Source: Actinomycetota bacterium
Lineage (GTDB): Bacteria; Actinomycetota; Thermoleophilia; Gaiellales; Gaiellaceae
DNA: 64,000 nt
Assembly: GCA_005884005.1 (NCBI GenBank)
Contig: VAWI01000069.1
Span: 19,363-83,362, forward strand
Direction of reading: 5' to 3'
A program made the translations under genes and the position numbers. Each line of letters opens with the position of its first letter. Positions within the stretch are counted from its first letter, which is position 1. Positions 53,546 to 62,159 of this stretch are shown here, piece after piece. The notes under the pieces are model-generated. The model worked only from the letters and a program-made list of their open reading frames with translations, was not told where the DNA came from and made no database searches.

Positions 53546-53604
53546 GCTTGCGACGCCGACCTAGAGGCCGTAGCGGCTTTGCCGCTGCGGCCGTCTAATC
53601 CCGA
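53546..53604 (-). repeat. Hairpin repeat element C, copy 2
   Basis: GCTTGCGACGCCGACCTAGA, GGCCGTAGCGGC-TTT-GCCGCTGCGGCC, then GTCTAATCCCGAG. Same element as 38176-38234 with compensated TAGA/TCTA change. Confidence 0.75.
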
Positions 53605-53650
53605 GCCAAGGCCAAGCCCGATATCGTAATAGGACCAACAAGTCGTAAAA

Positions 53651-53690
53651 GGGCCGTAGCGGCTTCGCCGCTGTGGCCGCTAAACCCGAG
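53651..53690 (-). repeat. Hairpin repeat element C, partial copy 3
   Basis: GGGCCGTAGCGGC-TTC-GCCGCTGTGGCCGC followed by TAAACCCGAG. Hairpin and one flank match C2; the GCTTGCGA-side flank is replaced by the AAGTCGTAAAA direct-repeat segment. Confidence 0.65.
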
Positions 53691-53858
53691 GTATGGTGAA
53701 GATGCACTTCGTAATAGGACCCACAAGTCGCAATTAGGGCCGTTCGGCCTATGGCGTCCGTCCGAAACGCGTGCAAGAGTGCCGCAGCTTCGAGAACGGC
53801 ATTGACCGCAAGACAGAGCCAATAGCGTGAGCTAGGCATTTTCCGGGGAGGGGGAGCC

Positions 53859-54950
53859 TTGAGCGCACAAGCAGAAAAGGCACGTCCGGCGACAATTGCC
53901 GAGCTGCTCGAGACAGACGAGGCGAAGGGTCTACTGGAGGCCGCACGGCCGTCCGGGTCGCTGAATACAACGGAGATCGCCTTGGCGCTGGACGAGCTCG
54001 AGCTCGACGCGGCGCAGATGGACGACTTCTACCACGCTCTCGACGAGCTTCAGATCGAAGTGCTCGAAAACGGTCCAGCGCCCGTGGAGGCTCCGACCGA
54101 GCCTGAGCCGGAGGTGCGCGAGATCTCGACGGACTCGCTGCAACTCTTTCTCAAGGACGTCGGCAAGGTCGACCTTTTGACGGCGGCGCAAGAGGTTGAG
54201 CTCGCCAAGCGGATTGAGCGGGGCGACCATCGCGCGAAGCAAGAGATGGTCGAGGCGAACCTACGCCTCGTCGTCTCGATTGCGAAGAAGTATCGGAATC
54301 AGGGTCTGCCCTTCCTCGATCTGATCCAGGAGGGAACGATCGGCCTCGTCCGCGCGGCCGAGAAGTTCGATCACCGCAAGGGGTTCAAGTTCTCGACCTA
54401 CGCGACCTGGTGGATCCGCCAGGCGGTCGCCCGGGCACTCGCCGACAAGGCAAGGACGATTCGAATGCCCGTCCACATCGTCGAGAAGCTCAACAAGATC
54501 GCGCGGACCGAGCGAAAGCTGCGCGCCGAGTTGGGTCGGGAGCCCTTCTCCTGGGAGATCGGCGATGAACTCGAGCTCGACGCGACCGAGGTCGAGTCGA
54601 TCCGGCGCAGCTCGCAACCGCCGGTCTCGCTCGAGAAGCCGGTCGGCGATGACGAAGAGTCCGAGTTCGGCCATTTCCTCACCGACGAGAACGAGGCCCT
54701 GCCCGACGAGGTCGCCGAGGTGGAGCTGCGCAAGGCGGCGCTGCGGCGCGTGCTCGGTAGCCTCTCGCCCCGCGAACGCCGGGTGCTCGAGCTTCGCTAC
54801 GGACTCGACGGCGAGCATCCGCGGACGCTGGACGAGGTGGGCCGGACGTTCAACGTCACGCGGGAACGGATCCGTCAGATCGAGAACCAGAGCCTGAAGA
54901 AGTTGCGAGCGCTCGCAGAGGCCCAGTCTCTGAAGAACGTCGCGGCCTGA
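53859..54950 (+). CDS. rpoD: RNA polymerase sigma factor, principal sigma-70 (RpoD/HrdB-like)
   Basis: Group 1/2 sigma factor of 363 residues. Region 1.2 ([20 protein letters not shown]), region 2 ([59 protein letters not shown]), region 3 ([20 protein letters not shown]), region 4 with [20 protein letters not shown] and [20 protein letters not shown]. All features of promoter -10 and -35 recognition are intact. The N-terminal ~75 residues are acidic region 1.1-like. TTG start with a strong GGGGAGGGGGAG ribosome site. Likely the housekeeping sigma factor. Confidence 0.94.
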   Translation: MSAQAEKARPATIAELLETDEAKGLLEAARPSGSLNTTEIALALDELELDAAQMDDFYHALDELQIEVLENGPAPVEAPTEPEPEVREISTDSLQLFLKDVGKVDLLTAAQEVELAKRIERGDHRAKQEMVEANLRLVVSIAKKYRNQGLPFLDLIQEGTIGLVRAAEKFDHRKGFKFSTYATWWIRQAVARALADKARTIRMPVHIVEKLNKIARTERKLRAELGREPFSWEIGDELELDATEVESIRRSSQPPVSLEKPVGDDEESEFGHFLTDENEALPDEVAEVELRKAALRRVLGSLSPRERRVLELRYGLDGEHPRTLDEVGRTFNVTRERIRQIENQSLKKLRALAEAQSLKNVAA

Positions 54951-55023
54951 AGCTGCGGTCAAAAAGGCTGAGGCGGTCGCCGGGGTCGCGGCCGCGGCAG
55001 CCGCATCCGTAAACTCACGCGCC

Positions 55024-56355
55024 GTGAATCAGGCCTGGCTCGACGAGCTTTCCGAGTTCATACGCATTCCGAGCATCAGTGCGGACTCGGAACGCGCCGG
55101 CGAGGTCCAGCAGGCCGGCGAGTGGGTGTGCGATTTCGTGCGCGGAGCCGGCGGCGAGGCCGAGCTTCGCGACTGGGACGGACATCCGCTGGCGCTCGGT
55201 GAGATCTCCGCGGACGGGAACGGGGCCACGCCGACGGTCATCTGTTACGGACATTTCGACGTCCAGCCGCCCGCGCCCCTGGAACTCTGGGAGTCCGATC
55301 CTTTCGAAGCAACGGTTCGCGATGGACGGCTCTACGCCCGCGGGGCCGCGGACGACAAGGGGCAGCTCTACATGCTGCTGAAGGCGGCCGCCGAATTGAA
55401 GGCGCGCAATGCGCTGCCGGTCAACCTGCGGATCTGCTGCGACGGCGAGGAGGAGACCGGGGGCCACTCGATCGTGGACTTTCTGGCCGCCGACGAGCGT
55501 GGAGGGGATGCGTGCGTGATCTTCGACGCGGCGATGCTCAAGCGCGACGTGCCGCTCTTCTGCCTCTCGACGCGGGGGCTGATCTACTTCCACATTCGGA
55601 TCAGGACCGGTAGCCGTGATCTGCACTCCGGTGTCTTCGGCGGCGCGTCGCTGAACGCGCTGCATGCGCTTGTACAGACGCTGGACGCAGTTCTGGCGAA
55701 GGACGGGCGCCTACCGGAGCCGCTGCGCGCCGGAATCGCTCCCCCGACCGAGGAGGAGCTTGGCGCTTGGGCAGAGCTGACGCCTGGCGCCGAGGAGCTC
55801 GCCGGCCAAGGTGCGCGGCCAATGGACACGAAGGCGGCGGAGGAGTTCTACCTCCGCACGTTCGCGGAGCCCTCCCTCGACGTGAACGGCATCGAGGGCG
55901 GCTCGTCACAGCTGCAGAAGACCGTCCTGCCGGTCGAAGCGCACGCGAACCTCTCGATCCGGCTCGCACCCGGACAGGATCCGCAGCAGATCGATGCCGA
56001 GATCGAGCGTCTATTGAGGGAGACAGCCCCGGAGGGGGCGGAGCTCGAAATCACCAGACTCTCGTCGTCGCCGGCCGGTCTTGTCGATCCGGAGTCGCCG
56101 GTCGTACAGCTCGGCCTGGACGCGTTCGAGCGTGTCGTCGGGACCCGACCCCTGCTCGTCCGCTCCGGCGGGACGCTGCCGATCGTGCCCGCCCTGGCGG
56201 ACAAGGGCATACCCACGATCCTGACCGGCTTCGCGCTGCCGGACTCGAACATCCACTCCCCGAACGAGAACCTCCTCGCCGAGTACTTGCCGCTCGGTGT
56301 CCGCGCCGCGGCCGAGCTGTACCGCTCCTTCGGATCGTTGGAGCCGGGCAAATAG
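55024..56355 (+). CDS. M20-family metallopeptidase (dipeptidase type)
   Basis: 443-residue zinc dipeptidase/deacylase. Metal ligands: ICYGHFDVQPPAPLELWESD (His, with Asp), YARGAADDKGQLYMLLKAA (bridging Asp), DGEEETGGHSIVDFL (catalytic Glu plus ligand Glu), and C-terminal SNIHSPNENLLAEY (His). The lid domain spans about 190-325 (GSRDLHSGVFGG). Similar to peptidase M20 family proteins with broad dipeptide specificity. GTG start, 73 bases after the sigma gene; likely independent of it. Confidence 0.93.
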   Translation: MNQAWLDELSEFIRIPSISADSERAGEVQQAGEWVCDFVRGAGGEAELRDWDGHPLALGEISADGNGATPTVICYGHFDVQPPAPLELWESDPFEATVRDGRLYARGAADDKGQLYMLLKAAAELKARNALPVNLRICCDGEEETGGHSIVDFLAADERGGDACVIFDAAMLKRDVPLFCLSTRGLIYFHIRIRTGSRDLHSGVFGGASLNALHALVQTLDAVLAKDGRLPEPLRAGIAPPTEEELGAWAELTPGAEELAGQGARPMDTKAAEEFYLRTFAEPSLDVNGIEGGSSQLQKTVLPVEAHANLSIRLAPGQDPQQIDAEIERLLRETAPEGAELEITRLSSSPAGLVDPESPVVQLGLDAFERVVGTRPLLVRSGGTLPIVPALADKGIPTILTGFALPDSNIHSPNENLLAEYLPLGVRAAAELYRSFGSLEPGK

Positions 56356-56373
56356 CGACAGCGAATTTACCGG

Positions 56374-56434
56374 CCGGGATTAGACGGACATCCGGGCAAA
56401 GCCCCGATGTCCTCCAGATCGGCGTCGCAAGCGA
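56374..56434 (+). repeat. Hairpin repeat element C, copy 4 (plus orientation)
   Basis: CCGGGATTAGACGGACATCC then GGGCAAAGCCCCGATGTCCT and CCAGATCGGCGTCGCAAGCG. The flanks match C1/C2 read on their minus strand (GGGATTAGACGG and AGGTCGGCGTCGCAAGCG). The hairpin arms differ almost completely (GGACATC/GATGTCC and GGGC/GCCC instead of GGCCG/CGGCC and GCGGC/GCCGC) yet still pair and keep the AAA loop. Confidence 0.78.
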
Positions 56435-56461
56435 CTGCCTCAGTCGCGGGGCTCTAGGGTC

Positions 56462-56806
56462 TTAGCTGACGGCGGCCGGCTCTTCGATGAGCCAGGAGTG
56501 GCCGAAGCGCCGCATCTCCTCGATGATCGGCAAGAGCGCATCGCCTTTGCTGGTGAGCTCGTACTCGACGCGCGGCGGCGACTCCGCGTAGCTGTGCCGC
56601 TCGACGATGCCCTCGTCCTCGAGCGCGCGGAGGCGCTCGGAGAGCGTCCGCGGGCTGATGCCGGCGCACGAGTGCTCGAGCTCGGAGAAGCGTCTCGGCC
56701 CCTCGGAGAGGTCGTGGACGAGCAGCGCCGTCCATTTTGCGCCGATGATCTCGGCGCAAGCGGCGACGGAGCAGCTCTCGTCGTGGACGGCCTTCATCGT
56801 GCGCAT
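56462..56806 (-). CDS. HxlR-family transcriptional regulator
   Basis: 114-residue winged-helix regulator. CSVAACAEIIGAKWTALLVH, DLSEGPRRFSELEHSCAGIS, PRTLSERLRALEDEGIVERH, VEYELTSKGDALLPIIEEMR match HxlR/DUF24. Two cysteines near the N-terminus (SCSVAAC) could be redox-sensing as in some members. Encoded 12 bases downstream of the PhoB-like regulator, same strand, so possibly co-transcribed. Confidence 0.92.
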   Translation of the reverse strand: MRTMKAVHDESCSVAACAEIIGAKWTALLVHDLSEGPRRFSELEHSCAGISPRTLSERLRALEDEGIVERHSYAESPPRVEYELTSKGDALLPIIEEMRRFGHSWLIEEPAAVS

Positions 56807-56818
56807 CGCCCTTTGATC

Positions 56819-57532
56819 TTACTCCTCGGCTTCCTGGCCTTTGGCAATCGGCTCCAGCTTGTAGCCGACGCCGTAGCGCGTCTGAATGAACGTGTGACTC
56901 GGCGCGATGCGGTCGATCTTGTCCCGCAGCCGCCGCACAAAGACGTCGACCGTGCGGTCGCGGTGGGTCTCCCGCCGGCCCCAGATCTTCTGGAGCAGTT
57001 CGTCACGGGTCGTCACGCGGCCGCGGTCGAGGGCGAGCGCGTAGAGGAGCCGGAACTCGGTCGGCGTCAGCTCGGCGCTCTGGCCGTCGACGTAGGCCTG
57101 CACCTCGCGCGGGTCGATCCGCAGCTCCTCGATCTCGATCGCATCCCCACGTTCCTCCGACTGCGCCCGGACGCCGCGTCGGGCGGCGGCCTGCACCCGC
57201 GCGACGAGCTCCTTCATCGAGAACGGCTTGACGAGGTAGTCGTCGGCGCCGATCTGAAGGGCGTGCACGCGGTCGTGCTCGGTCCCGCGGGCGCTGACCA
57301 CGATGATCGGAGTGCCGATTCCCTCCGCGCGCGCGGACTCGATCAGGCTCCAGCCGTCGAGCCCGGGGAGCATCAGGTCGAGCACGAGAACGTCGGGCGC
57401 CTCGTAGCGCAGACGCGCCAGCCCGACCTCACCGCGGCCGACCGTAACGGGGTCGAAGCCGGCCCCGGAGAGGTGCTGCGCCATGCTCGAAGCGATCACC
57501 TCGTCGTCTTCGACGATCAGGACCTTCGTCAT
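56819..57532 (-). CDS. OmpR/PhoB-family response regulator
   Basis: 237 residues: receiver (VLIVEDDEVIASSMAQHLSG, phospho-Asp in DVLVLDLMLPGLDGWSL, Lys in DDYLVKPFSMKEL) and winged-helix DNA-binding domain (ELTPTEFRLLYALALDRGRV, RTVDVFVRRLRDKIDR, TRYGVGYKLEP). Adjacent to the kinase and the pst genes, so a PhoP/PhoB-like phosphate regulator is likely. It is transcribed away from the kinase, with only about 19 bases between starts, so its promoter must overlap the kinase coding region. Confidence 0.93.
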   Translation of the reverse strand: MTKVLIVEDDEVIASSMAQHLSGAGFDPVTVGRGEVGLARLRYEAPDVLVLDLMLPGLDGWSLIESARAEGIGTPIIVVSARGTEHDRVHALQIGADDYLVKPFSMKELVARVQAAARRGVRAQSEERGDAIEIEELRIDPREVQAYVDGQSAELTPTEFRLLYALALDRGRVTTRDELLQKIWGRRETHRDRTVDVFVRRLRDKIDRIAPSHTFIQTRYGVGYKLEPIAKGQEAEE

Positions 57533-57551
57533 CGCACCTACCTTATTGAGC

Positions 57552-58232
57552 GTGAACCGGGACCCATACAGAGAGCTGAGAGTCGGTTTCACCGCAGCCG
57601 TCTCACACGAGCTGCGGACGCCGCTTGCGCGCCTGCTCGCGCTGATCGAAGGTGCGAGCCTGCCCGGCGGCGACCCGGCTGCGGCCCTCCAGCAGATGCG
57701 CGCGGAGGTCGAGCTGATGGACGAGTTGATCGACGACGTGCTCTTTCTGAGCGAGCTGGAGACCGGGCGCGAGGTCGTCTCGCTCGGCTCGACGGAGGCC
57801 GCGCCGCTCCTGCGCGAGATCGTCTCCGAGCTCGACGAGCGCTCCGAGCGAGCCGGCATTGAGCTCGAGGTCGAGATCGAGGACGAGACGCTCGAGCTGC
57901 CCCTGCGAGCCCGGATGCTGCGGATCGTCGTCCAGAACCTCACCGAGAACGCGCTCCGCCACGCCGGGGAAGGGGCGACTTGCGTGCTCGCCCTCAGGCG
58001 TGAGAACGGCGGCCGGGTTCTCTCGGTCCGCGACAGCGGGGTGGGCGTAGCAGTCGAAGACCTGCCGCGCCTCTTCGAGCGCTTCTACCGCGCCGACCGG
58101 GCCCGCGCCTCGCGGGGCAGCGGCCTCGGGCTCGCGATCGTCAAGCACGTCGTCGAAGCCGCCGGCGGGCAGGTCGAGGCCCTCGGCGCGCCCGCCGAGG
58201 GCCTCGAAATCCGCTGCGTCTTTCCAGTCTGA
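57552..58232 (+). CDS. Histidine kinase lacking a sensor domain (PhoR-like)
   Basis: 226 residues containing only the HisKA dimerisation helix (FTAAVSHELRTPLARLLALI with phospho-His) and a complete HATPase (VQNLTENALRHAGEGAT N-box, VRDSGVGVAVEDLPRLFERF, RGSGLGLAIVKHVVEAAGG). There is no membrane, PAS or HAMP segment. The start is uncertain: GTG 57552 or TTG 57546, with ATG 57483 overlapping the regulator gene antisense. The N-terminal sensor may have been lost in an inversion that placed regulator and kinase head to head. The following pstS gene converges with it. Confidence 0.85.
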   Translation: MNRDPYRELRVGFTAAVSHELRTPLARLLALIEGASLPGGDPAAALQQMRAEVELMDELIDDVLFLSELETGREVVSLGSTEAAPLLREIVSELDERSERAGIELEVEIEDETLELPLRARMLRIVVQNLTENALRHAGEGATCVLALRRENGGRVLSVRDSGVGVAVEDLPRLFERFYRADRARASRGSGLGLAIVKHVVEAAGGQVEALGAPAEGLEIRCVFPV

Positions 58233-58248
58233 CGCCGTCGCTCGATCG

Positions 58249-59265
58249 TTAGGAGTGGATCTTGCGGACGAACGTCTTGTCCGCCGTCACGACGATCTTC
58301 GGCAGCGGGTAGAACTGGAGCGGCGACGCGTACTTTTGCCCGCCGGTGATCGCCCAGCTGATGAACTGCTTCAGCGTCCCGGCCTTGCTCGACTTCAGCG
58401 GCACGATCACGTAGGTGAAGGTGCAGATCGGGTAGGCGAGCTTCTGCGACTTGGGCGGGTTGACGATCGAGAGCTCACCGCTCTTCGGCACTCGGGTGAT
58501 CGTCGCCGCGGATGCCTTGATCCCACGGAGACCCGGTAGCTGGAACTTGCCTGCCCTGTTCTGGATCTTCGCCACCTTGAAGCCGTTCTTGAGCGAGTAG
58601 GCCTCGTCCACGTAGCCGATCGCCCCGTCGGTGCGCGAGACAACGCCCGCAAGTCCGGACGAGCCCTTGCCGCCGATGCCGGTCGAGAAGTTGGGCTGGG
58701 TGCCGCGGCCGATCTTGTTCTTGAACTCCTTGCTGACACTGGAGAGGTAGTCGGTGAAGTTCCAGGACGTTCCACTCGCGTCGCTGCGGTAGACCGGGGT
58801 GATCTTCAGGTCGGGCAGCTTGACGCCGGGATTGATCTTCTTGATCGCTGCCGCATTCCACTTCGTGATGTGGCCGAGATAGATGTTTGCGAGGATCGGC
58901 CCGGTCAGCTTCAGCCCGTACTCAACCCCTGGAACGCGGTATGGGATCGACGTCGACGAAAGAGCCCACGGGATCTGCTGACAGCCCTTACAGGCGGCTG
59001 CCTGGTCCTTCGACAAGGGCGCGTCGCTGGCGCCGAAGTCGACCGTGCGCGCGGTGATCGCGGCGATGCCTGCCCCGCTGCCCACCGAGCCGTACGTGAT
59101 CTGTGCGTTCTTGTAATTTGCCTGCCACTGGGAGACCAGCGGGAAGACGAAAGTACTGCCCGCCCCCTTCAGGCTGCCACTCTTCGAGCTCGCGGCGGCA
59201 AAGCTGGCCCCAAACGCGAGCGTGGCGACCGCGAGCGCAGCCGCCATGACTGTCTTCCTTGACAC
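58249..59265 (-). CDS. pstS: Phosphate ABC transporter substrate-binding protein PstS
   Basis: High-affinity phosphate-binding protein, 338 residues. Signal peptide (VMAAALAVATLAFGASFAAA) without a lipobox Cys, so it seems secreted and not lipid-anchored. Binding-site segments: LKGAGSTFVFPLVSQWQANY, YGSVGSGAGIAAITARTVDF, GASDAPLS, VYRSDASGTSWNFTDYL, RTDGAIGYVDEAYSLKNG. GTG start chosen because GAAGGAGCGAACG precedes it. Divergent from pstC, with a PHO box in between. Confidence 0.94.
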   Translation of the reverse strand: MSRKTVMAAALAVATLAFGASFAAASSKSGSLKGAGSTFVFPLVSQWQANYKNAQITYGSVGSGAGIAAITARTVDFGASDAPLSKDQAAACKGCQQIPWALSSTSIPYRVPGVEYGLKLTGPILANIYLGHITKWNAAAIKKINPGVKLPDLKITPVYRSDASGTSWNFTDYLSSVSKEFKNKIGRGTQPNFSTGIGGKGSSGLAGVVSRTDGAIGYVDEAYSLKNGFKVAKIQNRAGKFQLPGLRGIKASAATITRVPKSGELSIVNPPKSQKLAYPICTFTYVIVPLKSSKAGTLKQFISWAITGGQKYASPLQFYPLPKIVVTADKTFVRKIHS

Positions 59266-59332
59266 CGTTCGCTCCTTCTCCTCGATGACACCCACAGGAT
59301 CGAAGCCGTCGGCCGGCGTATGGGCTGAAACG

Positions 59333-59365
59333 TGGTGTCCGATTGGTGACGATCTGGTGAACCGC
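59333..59365 (-). promoter_or_regulatory. PHO box of three 11-base direct repeats
   Basis: TGGTG motifs start at 59333, 59344 and 59355, exactly 11 bases apart. Read on the minus strand they give GGTTCACCAGA, TCGTCACCAAT and CGGACACCACG, which fit the Streptomyces PhoP direct-repeat unit (GTTCACC-type). Located between divergent pstS and pstC. Confidence 0.7.
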
Positions 59366-59391
59366 GCAGGAATCAGCCGGAACCAGCGTTA

Positions 59392-60372
59392 GTGTCCGCG
59401 CGCGTGAGCGCCGTTCCTTCCACGACTGCGCCCTCGCTTTCTTCCCGGCGCCGGCTAGGCGATCGCCTCGGCGACGGGGCGCTCCATGGGTTGACGGCTG
59501 CCGCCGCCGCCGCCGCCGCAGCACTCCTGATCGCGATCGCATGGAAGATCTTCGACGTCGCGCACCCCGCGATCTCGAAGTACGGATTCGGTTTCCTCAC
59601 CCATCAGGGTTGGGACGTGGCGAGGAACAAATTCGCCGCGCTCGACTTCATCTGGGGAACTGCAGTGACCTCGTTTGCCGCGCTCCTGATCGCGACGCCG
59701 GTCTCGATCGCGATCGGCCTCTACCTGAGCGAGCTCGCGCCGCGCGGAGCCCGGACCGTGATCGCTTCTCTCGTCGAGTTGCTCGCGGCGATTCCGAGCG
59801 TCGTGCTCGGTCTCTGGGGGATCCTCGTTCTCGGCCCGTTCGTCGGGCAGGATCTCGAGCCCTGGCTCCACCGCCACCTCGGCTTCATCCCGCTGTTCAG
59901 CGGGACGCCCGAGAACGCCGGAATCCTCGTAGCCATTCTCGTGCTGACGATCATGGTCGTCCCGATCATCTCGAGCATTTGCCGCGAGCTCTTCGTCGGC
60001 GTGCCCACCGAGCTCGAGGAGGGAGCGCTGGCGCTCGGCGCGACGCGCTGGGAGATGGTCCGTGGCGTCATCCTGCCCTACACGCGAAGCGGAGTCGCCG
60101 CGGCCGTGATTCTCGGTTTCGGCCGCGCGATCGGCGAGGCGATTGCGGTGACGCAGGTGATGGGCGCCGGCCACGGGATCCACTGGTCGCTGTTCGCGAC
60201 CGGCGACACGCTCGCCAGCCGGATCGCCGAGCAATACGCCGGCGCGGCCGGGCTTCAGGTCGCGTCGCTCGTCTACCTGGCGGCCATCCTGCTTGTGATC
60301 TCCTTGCTGGTGAACCTCGCCGCGCGGCTGATCGAGCGCCGGTTTACCTACCAGCGCACGGGAGGAAGTTGA
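59392..60372 (+). CDS. pstC: Phosphate ABC transporter permease PstC
   Basis: 326-residue permease with six membrane segments. Family features: [20 protein letters not shown] near the N-terminus, [39 protein letters not shown], the EAA-like coupling loop [20 protein letters not shown], and [20 protein letters not shown] start, possibly GTG 59404. Its stop overlaps the pstA start (TGATG). First gene of pstCAB-phoU. Confidence 0.94.
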   Translation: MSARVSAVPSTTAPSLSSRRRLGDRLGDGALHGLTAAAAAAAAALLIAIAWKIFDVAHPAISKYGFGFLTHQGWDVARNKFAALDFIWGTAVTSFAALLIATPVSIAIGLYLSELAPRGARTVIASLVELLAAIPSVVLGLWGILVLGPFVGQDLEPWLHRHLGFIPLFSGTPENAGILVAILVLTIMVVPIISSICRELFVGVPTELEEGALALGATRWEMVRGVILPYTRSGVAAAVILGFGRAIGEAIAVTQVMGAGHGIHWSLFATGDTLASRIAEQYAGAAGLQVASLVYLAAILLVISLLVNLAARLIERRFTYQRTGGS

Positions 60373-61256
60373 TGGCCGTCGACGCGACCCGTTTCTCGCT
60401 CACACTGAGCCGCCGGACGAGGCGGCGCAAGCTCGTCAACCTGCTGATGCAGGTGCTGGCCACGATCGCCGCGCTGGCGGCAGTCGCCGTGCTCGCGGTC
60501 GTGATCATCTCGGTCGCACAGCGGGGTGCCAGCGCGCTCAGCTGGGACTTCTTCACGAAGACCGCCGCGACGTTCGGGCAGAGCGGGGGAGGCGTCGCCG
60601 ATGCGCTCGTCGGCAGTCTCGTGCTCGTCGCCCTGGCGACGGCCATGGCCGTGCCGGTCGGAATCCTGATCGCGCTCTACGTGAGCGAATTCGCGTCACC
60701 GCGGATCGCCGATGCCGCCAAGCTTGTGCTCGACGTCCTCAACGGGCTCCCCTCGATCATCATCGGCATCTTTGTCTTCGCTCTGCTCGTGATCGGAAGC
60801 GGGCAAGCCGCCTGGAAGGGCTCATTTGCGCTTGCGATCATCATGCTGCCGCTCGTTGCGCGGGCGACTCAAGAGGTGCTCGCGTTGGTCCCGAGCACGC
60901 TACGCGAGGGGGCGATGGCGCTCGGCGCCAGTCGGTGGCGCACCGTCCTCGGGGTCGTGCTACCGACAAGCCTCGGCGGCATCCTCACGGGCACCGTGCT
61001 CGCGGTCGCGCGGGCGGCGGGGGAGACGGCGCCGCTGCTCTTCACGACCTCGATAGCGGCGAACGCCGTCACGTGGGATCCGCGCCAGCCTGTGCTCTCG
61101 ATTCCGATCGACATCTTCGCCCTGGCGGAATCGCCGGATCCGGCCGACCATGCGCGCGCTTGGGCGCTCGGATTCGTCCTGATCAGCTTCGTCCTCGTAA
61201 TCAGCCTGACGGCTCGATTGCTCCTCGCTCGATATCGAAGCAAGCTGGAGAGGTGA
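60372..61256 (+). CDS. pstA: Phosphate ABC transporter permease PstA
   Basis: 294-residue permease, six membrane segments. [60 protein letters not shown], coupling loop [20 protein letters not shown], and [23 protein letters not shown] overlaps the pstC stop; the pstB start follows within a few bases. Confidence 0.94.
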   Translation: MAVDATRFSLTLSRRTRRRKLVNLLMQVLATIAALAAVAVLAVVIISVAQRGASALSWDFFTKTAATFGQSGGGVADALVGSLVLVALATAMAVPVGILIALYVSEFASPRIADAAKLVLDVLNGLPSIIIGIFVFALLVIGSGQAAWKGSFALAIIMLPLVARATQEVLALVPSTLREGAMALGASRWRTVLGVVLPTSLGGILTGTVLAVARAAGETAPLLFTTSIAANAVTWDPRQPVLSIPIDIFALAESPDPADHARAWALGFVLISFVLVISLTARLLLARYRSKLER

Positions 61257-61258
61257 CC

Positions 61259-62110
61259 GTGGACGCCGATACGATGCAAACGGTGGCGCCGATCGAGATC
61301 GCTCAGCCTCGCGAGGCGCCGCTGAGCGCCTCGGGTCGCGAAGCCGTCTTCGTGACGCGCGGCCTGACCGTCAGCTACGGCAAGGCGCCGGCCGTCTCGA
61401 ACGTCGATCTTTCGATCTACCGCAACCTCGTTACCGCGATCATCGGGCCCTCCGGCTGCGGCAAGAGCACGTTCCTGCGCTCGCTAAACCGGATGAACGA
61501 CCTCATACCGGCGGCGAAGGTCGAAGGCGAGGTCCACTACCACGGCCAGAACATCTACGGCGACGGGGTTGACCCAGTCGAGGTGCGACGGCGAATTGGA
61601 ATGGTCTTCCAGAAGCCGAACCCGTTCCCGAAGTCGATCTACGACAACGTCGCCTGGGGCCTGCGCGTGCTTGGAATGAAAGATGATCTCGACAGCCGCA
61701 TCGAGCGTGCGCTGACGCAAGCGGCGCTCTGGGACGAGGTCAAGGACCGGCTCAAGAAAGGCGCCTTCGGGCTCTCAGGCGGCCAGCAACAGCGCCTCTG
61801 CATCGCGCGTGCGATCGCTGTCGAGCCGGACGTCGTCCTACTGGACGAGCCGGCGTCGGCGCTGGACCCGATCGCCACCTCGAAGATCGAGGACCTGATG
61901 CACGAGCTGAAGAACGAGTACACGCTTGTGATCGTCACCCACAACATGCAGCAGGCCGCACGCGTCGCGGACATGACCGCGTTCTTCACGCTCGAGCGCA
62001 CCGAGAGCGGCGGCCACGGCGTCCTCGTCGAGTACGACGAGACGCCGAAGATCTTCACCCAGCCCTCCGACAAGCGCACCGAGGGCTACGTCACCGGCCG
62101 GTTCGGCTAG
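61259..62110 (+). CDS. pstB: Phosphate ABC transporter ATP-binding protein PstB
   Basis: 283-residue ATPase energising PstSCA. Walker [22 protein letters not shown]-loop [16 protein letters not shown], signature [20 protein letters not shown], Walker [21 protein letters not shown], switch His [20 protein letters not shown] at 61259 has GGAGAGG upstream; GTG 61253 (overlapping the pstA stop) and ATG 61274 are alternatives. Confidence 0.96.
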   Translation: MDADTMQTVAPIEIAQPREAPLSASGREAVFVTRGLTVSYGKAPAVSNVDLSIYRNLVTAIIGPSGCGKSTFLRSLNRMNDLIPAAKVEGEVHYHGQNIYGDGVDPVEVRRRIGMVFQKPNPFPKSIYDNVAWGLRVLGMKDDLDSRIERALTQAALWDEVKDRLKKGAFGLSGGQQQRLCIARAIAVEPDVVLLDEPASALDPIATSKIEDLMHELKNEYTLVIVTHNMQQAARVADMTAFFTLERTESGGHGVLVEYDETPKIFTQPSDKRTEGYVTGRFG

Positions 62111-62159
62111 GCCGCGGCTCGTTTTCTCAAAAGAGTCAGGGGTACGATGGCTGACCAGG

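Larger units (their letters stand above)
53448..53858. other. Noncoding, repeat-rich region upstream of the sigma factor gene
   Basis: No convincing gene; an antisense 92-residue frame (53561-53839) is built from repeats. It holds repeat C2 (53546-53604), a half copy C3 (53651-53690), and a 25-base direct repeat TCGTAATAGGACC(A/C)ACAAGTCG(T/C)AA at 53624-53648 and 53709-53733. The GGGGAGGGGGAG just before 53859 is the sigma gene ribosome site. Confidence 0.7.

Noticed and set aside
53561..53839. 92-codon minus-strand gene before rpoD
   Set aside because: Translation is made of repeat C and direct-repeat sequence and lacks protein-like features.
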